Source of the DNA: Candidatus Gastranaerophilales bacterium
Lineage (GTDB): Bacteria; Cyanobacteriota; Vampirovibrionia; Gastranaerophilales; Gastranaerophilaceae
Length of the DNA: 12,224 bases
Assembly (NCBI GenBank): GCA_947625445.1
Contig: CANQOM010000037.1
Coordinates: 1-12,224 of the forward strand
Direction of reading: 5' to 3'
Positions 6,264 to 12,224 of this stretch are shown here, piece by piece. Within the stretch, counting starts at the first letter, position 1; the number at the start of each line of letters is the position of its first letter. The position numbers were made by a program, and so were the translations under genes. The notes under the pieces were generated by a model. It made no database searches. It saw only the letters and a program-made list of their open reading frames with translations, and was not told the DNA's origin.

Positions 6264-6329
6264 ACATTTGTACTCCTGATTAAACTTATCTACACACATT
6301 TTCCGCTATATAAGCAGATTGACTAAAGC

Positions 6330-6358
6330 CTTATAGGCTTGATAATTGTGACTGCCAA
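6330..6358 (-). promoter_or_regulatory. promoter of the RpoD-like sigma gene, with a dyad over the -10
   Basis: On the minus strand TTGGCA (6353-6358) and TATAAG (6330-6335) are separated by 17 bases. The -10 lies inside a perfect dyad, AAGCC-TTATA-GGCTT (6326-6340), which could be an operator. The leader before the preferred ATG would be about 60 bases. Confidence 0.65.
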
Positions 6359-6554
6359 AGTAAAACCATACACATATTTTTTGCAGTCGTTTTATTATAT
6401 AATATATCCGATGTATATCTTAAATATATCACTTGGTATATAAAAAATCAATCCTTTTATAAAGAAATGTAAAGTTAAAATTCAAATTTGAAGTAATTTC
6501 TTAATATCTCGTAATAAATCAGTTTTAAAAAAAAATATTGATTACAATTTTAAT
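6359..6554 (+). promoter_or_regulatory. upstream region of the tandem helicase gene; weak promoter candidates only
   Basis: This stretch of very AT-rich DNA between the two divergent genes has no coding signal. The best plus-strand pair is TTGAAG (6488-6493) with TAATAA (6512-6517) at 18-base spacing, placing transcription start about 30 bases before the ATG at 6555. A perfect TATAAT occurs near 6396-6401, but without a good -35. No Shine-Dalgarno site precedes the helicase ATG, which suggests low expression. Confidence 0.3.
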
Positions 6555-9500
6555 ATGTTAATACAAGGTAGTTCAAACTCAGAAAAAACAAAATTACTTG
6601 CAAAAAAGTATGTTGAATTGAAAACAGAAGGGATAAAAGATGACGAAATTATTATTATCGTCTTAAATCCTTATAAGAAAAGTGTTTTAATTGATGAAAT
6701 AAGTAAAATTGATAAAAATATCAGTTCTGAAATTAAGAGTATAACTACATTTTGGGGGTTATGTTATAGGACATTTAAGGAAAATTGGAAATATATATCA
6801 AGTTTAATCGGTGCAAATTATGGTATTGAACCTAATTTATGCGGGCTTGAAGTATCTCAATATATATTTAAAAGAGGTATAAAAGAAGTAGATTTTTCTG
6901 ATTATATATCGAAAATAAACCTTTTACATCAGCTTTTCAGGCGTTATTCCTTAATAGTACAGAATTGTTTAACGCCCAAAGAAGTGAGAGAAAGGTCTTT
7001 AATATTAAAAGAATCTTTTTATAAAGAAGCTCAAAAGACGATAGAAGACTATAAAATTAAAACAAATAATTATAAAAGTTTTGATTATTTGAGGCAGTTA
7101 GCGGTATTACCGCTAATATATCAAAATACGGATTACTTTAAAAAAATAAAGTATATTTTAATTGATGATGCAGATGAATATTCTTATGCATTCTGGTGTT
7201 TTGTGGATAATATAATGCCTCAAATCCATGATTATTTAATATGTTATGATAAAGACGGGTCATCCAGGTGCGGATACCTGTGCGCATATAAATCGGGTAT
7301 AAATGATTTTATAAAAAAATATAATCCTAAATTATTAGTGTTAAAAGATAAATCTCCTTACTATAATATTGCTCAAAAACTTTACGAGAATATAAAAAAT
7401 GGAAAAAGAACCAGGCTGGATTCTTTTGCTTTTAAAAATTTTATAAACAGACTTGATATGTTTGAAGAAGTTAAAAATGAAATTAATTCTCTTATTAATT
7501 CAGGCATTAAACCAAATGAAATTGCAATAATTACACCTTTAACGGATGAAGTTTTAATTCATGAATTTTCCAATAATTCATCAGACATACAATATCAAAT
7601 TTTATCAGGGAGTGAAAAACTTATTGATTGTGATTCTGTTAAAAATATTTTATCTGTAATGAAGCTTACTATTAATATGGAACTTAAAGAGTATGAACTT
7701 AAAAATCTTTTGATAAATTTATTAAACATTCCATATAAAAAGTGTTTGTCTGTTATTAATGATTACAAAGAAGTAAAAGAACTGAAAAGTTATAAATTTG
7801 AAAATGAGAAATATGATTTTTCATATACAAAATTGCTTTCTGTTATACAAGCGTTAAAAAAGAGTAAGAAATCAATAACGGAAGTAATTAAGATTATATA
7901 CACTAATTTGATAGTACAAGTACAAAATGACAAAGCAAAATATGATTTTTTGTTGAGAGAAGCCGAAAGTTTTGAATCTGCATTTCAAGGCAGTATAGAA
8001 AATGCAGTTCAGGAATTTATAGTGCAAATACAAAATAGTGTAATAAGTGAGAATCCTTCGGAAATAGTATATATAAATAAGAAAAAGGTTATAATATCAA
8101 CCCCTCAAAAATTAATAGATTATTCTTTAAAAACAAAGTATCAAATTTGGGTAGATATATCTGTTAACGAGTGGTTAAAACAAGATACCGGAACATTATA
8201 TAATTCCTGGGTATTTAACAGAGATTGGGAAAAAGATGAATATACATTGGAAGATAATATAAATCTTACCAGAGATAAGGCGGGCAGAATTGTCAGAAAG
8301 TTAATGTTATTGGTAACAGGGAGTGTTTCTTTTTATTCAAGCATGTATGATACATCTTTGACAGAAAATTTTGGGGGATTAAATGATTATATCGAAGTAA
8401 ACGGAACAAAAACGGAAGGAATAAAAATTGTAGCAAGAGATGACCAAAAACCGGTTTTAGAATATAAAAGAGGAAAAATGGGTGTTATGGCAGTACCTGG
8501 TGCAGGTAAAACCACTATTTTACTTGCACTTGTTTTGAAACTTATTCAAACAGGTATTAAACCTGAAAATATTTTTGTATTAACTTATATGGAATCTGCG
8601 GCTAAGAATTTTAAAGAAAGACTTAAAAATATACTCTCTGATATTCCTGTATTGCCGAATATTTCTACAATTCACGGACTTGCTTTAAGAATTATAAAAG
8701 AAAATGCAAATTACACAAAAATTGCTCTTGACGAAAATTTTGAGATTATTGATGATGCTCAAAAAGAAAGATTAATTAAAGAACTATTTTATAATTTAAA
8801 AATAGATGAAGAAAAATATGATAATTATTTAAGATGTATATCCTTAGTAAAATTGACTGATAAAAGTAATCGTAAAGAAGTTAAATATAAAGAAATAAAT
8901 GATTTTTATAACTTTTTTAAAGAGTATAACAAGGTATTACGTCAAGGTAATATGATAGATTATGATGATATGCTTTGTTTTGCCATAAAAATATTGAAAG
9001 AAAATCCGTCAATATTAGAGTATTATCAAGAGATTTGTAAATATATAATTGAAGATGAAGCACAAGATTCGACTGAGATTCAGCAGGTACTTTTACATCT
9101 TTTAAGCGAAAAATATAATAATTTAGTAAGATGTGGAGATATTAATCAAGCTATAACTTCTACATTTACGGATAGTAAACCGGAAGAATTTTTAAAATTT
9201 GCTCAATGTAATAAAAAGGTAGAAATGACAACTTCTCAACGATGTGCTAAAGAAATATTTACCTGTGCAAATAATCTTATTAATAATACTTTGAAAGATA
9301 AAAATTTAGAAAATACATTTTATAATATTCAAATAAAAGGTACTGATAATAATCCTTTATGTGAACATGTTCCCGAATATTTACTATTTGATACTGAAAA
9401 TGAAGAAAAAAGTTATATATTAAATAAAATAAGGAGCATAAAAGAAAAAAATCCTAATATATCAATAGCAATATTGTTAAGGTTAAATCATCAAGTAAAT

Positions 9501-10361
9501 GAATATAGTGAATATTTACAATCAGAGGGCATAAAAAATATTACCAGAGGTGATTGTGCGATTCAAACTCCTATATATAGGATTATATTAGAGGTATTGA
9601 AGACAATACAAAATCCGTTAAACAACAGTCAAATTATTTCTTTAGCAAAAGCATATTTGCAAAATGGAATAAGTGAATTTAAAGAAGCTGATTTTACATT
9701 TTTAAATTCACTTAAAGAACCATTTATAAATCTGAATATAGATGATATAGAATCTCAGAATCTTTCTCAATTATATTGGGATATAGACTATATGTTGAAT
9801 AATTCTGCTAAACCTATAGATGTTAATGTCTTAAATATAGGTTTATATTATTCAAAAAATAACATTGATAAAGCAAATACTAATCTTGCTATGTCTGTAA
9901 TAAGACGATTAAAATCAGATAAAGTAGATAATGCTGAAATAATAAAACAGTTTGAATATGTTTTATCAAAACCCTCAAGTAATTCGAAATTTCCTCAGAG
10001 CGAGATAGAAAATAATGAAAATCCGATAAATATAATGACAGTACATAAATCAAAAGGAGATGAATTTGATATTGTATTTTGTCCTATGATGAATGAAGAA
10101 AATTACCCAATAACAAAAGAACACGTTAAATTAAAAAGCGGAGGGCATTTTGTTCAAACAATTAAAAATATAGAAACATCATGCTCAATAAAACAACCGG
10201 AATCATTAAAACAAGAACAAATTCATGAAACATTGAGATTATTATATGTGGCTATTACAAGGGCAAAAAAAGGACTAATTTTTACTAATTCGAGGAATTA
10301 CAAAAAAAGAAAAAATACTAATAAGCTTGATTTACTTGACACTTTATTAAGTAAAAAATAA
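6555..10361 (+). CDS. tandem superfamily 1 helicase: inactive N-terminal module plus active UvrD/PcrA-like C-terminal module
   Basis: The 1268-residue protein contains two SF1A helicase modules. The C-terminal one has all UvrD/PcrA motifs: Q motif (Gln631), Walker A VPGAGKTT (647-654), FVLTYMESAAKNF, STIHGLALRI, IDYDDML, Walker B DEAQD (834-838), CGDINQAI, TSQRCAKEI, TVHKSKGDEFD (1162-1172) and LLYVAITRAKK (Arg1236). The N-terminal 620 residues follow the same order in decayed form: QGSSNSEKTKLL (Walker A glycine replaced by Glu10), LNPYKK, TTFWGLCYRTF, LIDDADE (204-208, catalytic Glu now Asp205), a YDKDGSS stretch, STPQKLIDYS, and LLVTGSVS (585-592), where the motif VI arginine is Gly589. 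That half is probably a structural or DNA-binding module, as in AddB or RecC. No RecB-type nuclease motif is present. A role in DNA repair or recombination is inferred. The start has no Shine-Dalgarno site, but no other in-frame ATG exists upstream before a stop at 6489. Confidence 0.88.
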   Translation: MLIQGSSNSEKTKLLAKKYVELKTEGIKDDEIIIIVLNPYKKSVLIDEISKIDKNISSEIKSITTFWGLCYRTFKENWKYISSLIGANYGIEPNLCGLEVSQYIFKRGIKEVDFSDYISKINLLHQLFRRYSLIVQNCLTPKEVRERSLILKESFYKEAQKTIEDYKIKTNNYKSFDYLRQLAVLPLIYQNTDYFKKIKYILIDDADEYSYAFWCFVDNIMPQIHDYLICYDKDGSSRCGYLCAYKSGINDFIKKYNPKLLVLKDKSPYYNIAQKLYENIKNGKRTRLDSFAFKNFINRLDMFEEVKNEINSLINSGIKPNEIAIITPLTDEVLIHEFSNNSSDIQYQILSGSEKLIDCDSVKNILSVMKLTINMELKEYELKNLLINLLNIPYKKCLSVINDYKEVKELKSYKFENEKYDFSYTKLLSVIQALKKSKKSITEVIKIIYTNLIVQVQNDKAKYDFLLREAESFESAFQGSIENAVQEFIVQIQNSVISENPSEIVYINKKKVIISTPQKLIDYSLKTKYQIWVDISVNEWLKQDTGTLYNSWVFNRDWEKDEYTLEDNINLTRDKAGRIVRKLMLLVTGSVSFYSSMYDTSLTENFGGLNDYIEVNGTKTEGIKIVARDDQKPVLEYKRGKMGVMAVPGAGKTTILLALVLKLIQTGIKPENIFVLTYMESAAKNFKERLKNILSDIPVLPNISTIHGLALRIIKENANYTKIALDENFEIIDDAQKERLIKELFYNLKIDEEKYDNYLRCISLVKLTDKSNRKEVKYKEINDFYNFFKEYNKVLRQGNMIDYDDMLCFAIKILKENPSILEYYQEICKYIIEDEAQDSTEIQQVLLHLLSEKYNNLVRCGDINQAITSTFTDSKPEEFLKFAQCNKKVEMTTSQRCAKEIFTCANNLINNTLKDKNLENTFYNIQIKGTDNNPLCEHVPEYLLFDTENEEKSYILNKIRSIKEKNPNISIAILLRLNHQVNEYSEYLQSEGIKNITRGDCAIQTPIYRIILEVLKTIQNPLNNSQIISLAKAYLQNGISEFKEADFTFLNSLKEPFINLNIDDIESQNLSQLYWDIDYMLNNSAKPIDVNVLNIGLYYSKNNIDKANTNLAMSVIRRLKSDKVDNAEIIKQFEYVLSKPSSNSKFPQSEIENNENPINIMTVHKSKGDEFDIVFCPMMNEENYPITKEHVKLKSGGHFVQTIKNIETSCSIKQPESLKQEQIHETLRLLYVAITRAKKGLIFTNSRNYKKRKNTNKLDLLDTLLSKK

Positions 10362-10374
10362 AAACTGTAATAAT

Positions 10375-10394
10375 ATTTCACATTATAGTGAAAT
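10375..10394. repeat. inverted repeat ATTTCAC-N6-GTGAAAT at the BlaI-like gene promoter
   Basis: Perfect 7-bp arms (10375-10381 and 10388-10394) flank a 6-base centre. The right arm coincides with the -35 region of the promoter of the BlaI-like gene. It starts 14 bases after the helicase stop but has no T-run, so an operator is likelier than a terminator. Autoregulation by the BlaI-like repressor is an inference. Confidence 0.5.
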
Positions 10395-10416
10395 CTAAAA
10401 ATAAAAGTGCTATACT
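10388..10416 (+). promoter_or_regulatory. extended -10 promoter of the BlaI-like gene
   Basis: TGC directly precedes TATACT (10411-10416), an extended -10. The hexamer 17 bases upstream is GTGAAA (10388-10393), a poor -35, which fits an extended -10 promoter. A short TACTAGTA palindrome (10413-10420) overlaps the -10; its TACTA/TAGTA halves recall BlaI/MecI operator half-sites, but it is short. Confidence 0.55.
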
Positions 10417-10483
10417 AGTAGTAGTTAAAAGATTATTAATTTTTAATTTTTATAAAACAATTGAATAAAAAGGAAAGGTTTTC

Positions 10484-10834
10484 ATGTCATATACACATGG
10501 TGCACTTGAGAATGAAATATTAAATGCTATATGGACAATGGAAGAAAAAGGCTATAGTGTTAAAAATATTTCAGTAAGTGAAGTTTTAGATGAAATTAAT
10601 GCCAACGGAAATATAAGAGCATATACAACAGTAAAAACAGTAATGGACAGATTAGTAGAAAAAAAGTTACTGATAAGGCAAAAAAGCGGTAAGAAGTTTT
10701 GTTATAAATCTGTCGAATCAAGAGAAGAGATGGCAAAAACAGCAATAAATAAGCTTGCGCTTCAGTATTTTAATAATGATATCCGTTCTCTTATGAAAGT
10801 ACTGGAAAAACAATGTACAAGCGTAAAAGTGTAA
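10484..10834 (+). CDS. BlaI/MecI-family transcriptional repressor
   Basis: This 116-residue protein belongs to the penicillinase-repressor (BlaI/MecI/CopY) family, dimeric winged-helix proteins that bind inverted-repeat operators. It opens with the diagnostic GALENEILNAIW (6-17). The recognition helix region is AYTTVKTVMDRLVEKKLL (about 45-62), followed by the wing IRQKSGKKFCYKS, and a C-terminal helical segment suits dimerisation. AGGAAAGG (10471-10478) is a good ribosome binding site. In classical systems the partner is the membrane sensor protease BlaR1/MecR1. None is in the window; instead the gene overlaps a small unrecognised gene by 22 bases. Its targets are unknown, and autoregulation through the upstream dyad is plausible. 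Confidence 0.85.
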   Translation: MSYTHGALENEILNAIWTMEEKGYSVKNISVSEVLDEINANGNIRAYTTVKTVMDRLVEKKLLIRQKSGKKFCYKSVESREEMAKTAINKLALQYFNNDIRSLMKVLEKQCTSVKV

Positions 10835-11193
10835 ATTATGCCGGCGTAAGAAAAAAAGTTGCAAAACTATTTTATGCGGTATTAACAAAAAAAATGCCGG
10901 TGAGAGAAGCCTTAATTAGGTTTCCCCGTAATTGTGATGACAAAACATTAATAGCAAGCTGGCATGCATTGTGTCATTTTGAAGCTGATGAAGATTTAAG
11001 AGCGAAAGATGCTTTATATAAGGAAGTTCAGGATAATTACATAGAATTTATAGCTCGCACACTTCAAGAAGGTAATGAATTACCGGAAAATATTATAAAT
11101 CCATATATAGAGTCTTATGGTGAAGAATTAATATCAGATTCAAAAACTCCTCAGGGTATATGGCATAAATTAAAACGTTTTATCTGTTGTTAG
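10813..11193 (+). CDS. small unrecognised protein coupled to the BlaI-like repressor
   Basis: I do not recognise this 126-residue protein. It is predicted mostly helical, with a basic N-terminus (MYKRKS, RKKVAKLF), a middle with conserved-looking Trp/His/Cys (SWHALCHFEADEDLR), an acidic stretch and a final KLKRFICC. The central helices (DALYKEVQDNYIEFIARTLQEGNELPENI) are amphipathic. No signal peptide or membrane span is visible, so it is not a BlaR1-type sensor. The start ATG lies inside the repressor gene (22-base overlap in another frame) behind a GGAA, so translation is probably coupled. Normal codon use through a 126-codon frame supports a real gene. A role as co-regulator or modulator of the repressor is only a guess from the coupling. 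The terminal CC pair could bind metal or form a disulphide. Confidence 0.72.
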   Translation: MYKRKSVNYAGVRKKVAKLFYAVLTKKMPVREALIRFPRNCDDKTLIASWHALCHFEADEDLRAKDALYKEVQDNYIEFIARTLQEGNELPENIINPYIESYGEELISDSKTPQGIWHKLKRFICC

Positions 11194-11215
11194 TATGATG
11201 GGTTAATACTTTTTT
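11192..11215 (+). terminator. weak candidate terminator after the repressor operon
   Basis: AGTAT (11192-11196) pairs with ATACT (11206-11210) over a 9-base loop and is followed directly by a run of six T ending at 11215. The stem is short and AT-rich, and it overlaps the stop codon, so termination would be inefficient. Confidence 0.3.
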
Positions 11216-11238
11216 ACTTGTAAAATATCCTTTATAAT
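11210..11238 (+). promoter_or_regulatory. weak candidate promoter for malQ
   Basis: A perfect TATAAT (11233-11238) lies 41 bases before the malQ ATG. The hexamer 17 bases upstream is only a T-run (TTTTTT), so the -35 is poor. A TTGACA at 11250-11255 is too close to the start codon to drive malQ. Confidence 0.35.
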
Positions 11239-11278
11239 TATAAAATATATTGACAGATAATATTGAGGATATTTGAAT

Positions 11279-12224
11279 ATGACATACTGTGAAGAACAAT
11301 GTAAATCACCATTTACAAGTAAAGAATCAAAAAAAATTATAAAAGATGCACTAAAAGTGTTAAATAAAAAGCATTTGGCATTTATTGCACATGCAAACAG
11401 TTTTCCTTCGGAAGAAGGGAAAAATACCGGTTTTGGAAGTGTAAATTCAAATGCCGCAAAAAATTTGATGAATTATTTATCCGGTATATTTACTGATATT
11501 CAATTAGGACCTGCAGGAAAAACAAAATCTATTGATGCATCACCTTATACTGGGACAATATTTTCAAATAATCCTTTGTTTATAGATTTAGAACAGTTAA
11601 CTACCAAAGAATGGAATAAAATTCTTTCTGTAGAAACATATAATAAAATAACAGAAAATAATCCGAATAAGAATATAAATAAAACCGCATATTCATACAT
11701 TTTTAATATGCAAGAAGAGGCATTAAAAGAGGCATATCAAAATTTTATAAAAAACGGAAGCAGAGATTTAAAGAAAAAGTTTGAAAATTATAAAGAAAAA
11801 AATAAATTCTGGTTAGAAAAAGATTCTTTATATGAGGCTTTAATTATTGAGCACGGTAATGATTATTGGCCAATGTGGGATTCAGAGGAAGATAAATCTT
11901 TATTTAATCCTCAAAATGAAGAACAAAAAGTTCAATATGAAAAGAGAATTAAAGAATTAGAAGAGAAATATAAAGAAGTAATTGATTATTATTCATTCTG
12001 TCAATTTGTAATATCAATACAAAATGAACATTCGAGAGAATATGCGAAATCAAAAGGGATGAAAATGATAGCTGACAGACAAGTAGCATTTTCGGACAGA
12101 GATAATTGGGCATATCAAGCATACTTTTTAAAAGGATGGTATTTAGGGTGCCCTCCTGATTATTTTTCAGAAGACGGGCAAATGTGGGGATTTCCTGTTA
12201 TGGACCCTGAAAAATTGTTAAATC
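11279..12224 (+). CDS. malQ: 4-alpha-glucanotransferase, N-terminal part (3' end outside window)
   Basis: The frame opens at the ATG at 11279, ten bases after GAGG (11265-11268), and runs open to the window end, giving 315 residues. MalQ is a cytosolic GH77 enzyme that disproportionates maltodextrins and serves maltose or glycogen metabolism. The N-terminal AHANSFPSEEGKNTGFGSVN corresponds to the family's H-x-SLPS-x-x-G start. TDIQLGPAGKTKSIDASPYTGTIFSNNPLFIDLEQL matches the Q-x-LPLGP...SPY...S.F..NPL.IDL block. GMKMIADRQVAFSDRDNWA corresponds to the first conserved (beta/alpha)8 region, and GCPPDYFSEDGQMWGFPV is the diagnostic GaPPD.F...GQ.WG.P motif. Lysine-rich coiled segments (about 155-240) replace some loops. 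The catalytic Asp nucleophile and acid/base Glu lie beyond the window. Confidence 0.93.
   Translation, partial: MTYCEEQCKSPFTSKESKKIIKDALKVLNKKHLAFIAHANSFPSEEGKNTGFGSVNSNAAKNLMNYLSGIFTDIQLGPAGKTKSIDASPYTGTIFSNNPLFIDLEQLTTKEWNKILSVETYNKITENNPNKNINKTAYSYIFNMQEEALKEAYQNFIKNGSRDLKKKFENYKEKNKFWLEKDSLYEALIIEHGNDYWPMWDSEEDKSLFNPQNEEQKVQYEKRIKELEEKYKEVIDYYSFCQFVISIQNEHSREYAKSKGMKMIADRQVAFSDRDNWAYQAYFLKGWYLGCPPDYFSEDGQMWGFPVMDPEKLLN

Noticed and set aside
6264..6299. Upstream ATG extending the RpoD-like sigma factor by 12 residues
   Set aside because: It has no convincing Shine-Dalgarno site, while the ATG at 6263 has AGGAG nine bases upstream; the extra residues do not match the family.
6555..10361. 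Naming the large helicase AddA, AddB or RecB
   Set aside because: No nuclease motif or iron-sulphur cysteine set is visible, and the double-module layout does not match a single subunit of those complexes.
10375..10394. Inverted repeat as terminator of the helicase gene
   Set aside because: It is followed by CTAAAAATAAAAG on the plus strand, with no U-tract, and coincides with the -35 region of the next gene.
11250..11255. Perfect TTGACA as the malQ -35
   Set aside because: A -10 at 17 bases would overlap the malQ start codon region, leaving no leader or ribosome binding site.

Overview
The window is AT-rich bacterial chromosome (by eye about 70% A+T) with compact gene order, Shine-Dalgarno sites and housekeeping genes. 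A CsaB-type pyruvyl transferase, a four-S1-domain ribosomal protein S1, an L21-L27 pair with an unextended L27 N-terminus, a FliA/WhiG-family sigma factor, a second RpoD-like sigma factor and MalQ occur together. This suggests a low-GC relative of Cyanobacteria, most likely Melainabacteria/Vampirovibrionia (Gastranaerophilales-like). The assignment is an inference from gene content and was not checked by search.

Layout. At 1-1162 (+), the tail of a PfkB-family sugar/nucleoside kinase overlaps csaB. csaB meets a FliA/WhiG-type sigma gene tail to tail, with an 8-bp overlap. The minus strand then carries, in genome order, that sigma gene (1155-1973), an unrecognised 191-aa gene (2072-2647), rpmA and rplU (2794-3430), a P-loop nucleotide kinase-like gene and rpsA (3645-5232), and a group 2-like sigma-70 gene (5379-6263). 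A divergent 291-bp intergenic region separates this block from plus-strand genes: a 1268-aa protein with two superfamily 1 helicase modules (6555-10361), a BlaI/MecI-type repressor overlapping a small unrecognised gene (10484-11193), and the 5' part of malQ, cut by the window end.

Functions. The centre is translation: L21, L27, S1 and a small kinase translationally coupled to S1. Two alternative-type sigma factors flank it. Several promoters are readable: strong -35/-10 pairs precede rplU, rpsA and the RpoD-like sigma gene, and an extended -10 precedes the BlaI-like gene. Inverted repeats overlap or abut several of them. The rplU leader RNA can form two hairpins plus a competing pairing that joins them, which suggests autogenous ribosomal-protein control.

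The most unusual gene is the tandem helicase. Its N-terminal half keeps traces of the SF1A motifs in order but has lost the Walker A glycine, the Walker B glutamate and the motif VI arginine. The C-terminal half looks fully active. This resembles, inside one chain, the inactive/active helicase pairing of AddB/AddA or RecC/RecB, but with no recognisable nuclease domain. No CRISPR array, tRNA, rRNA or insertion sequence was seen.
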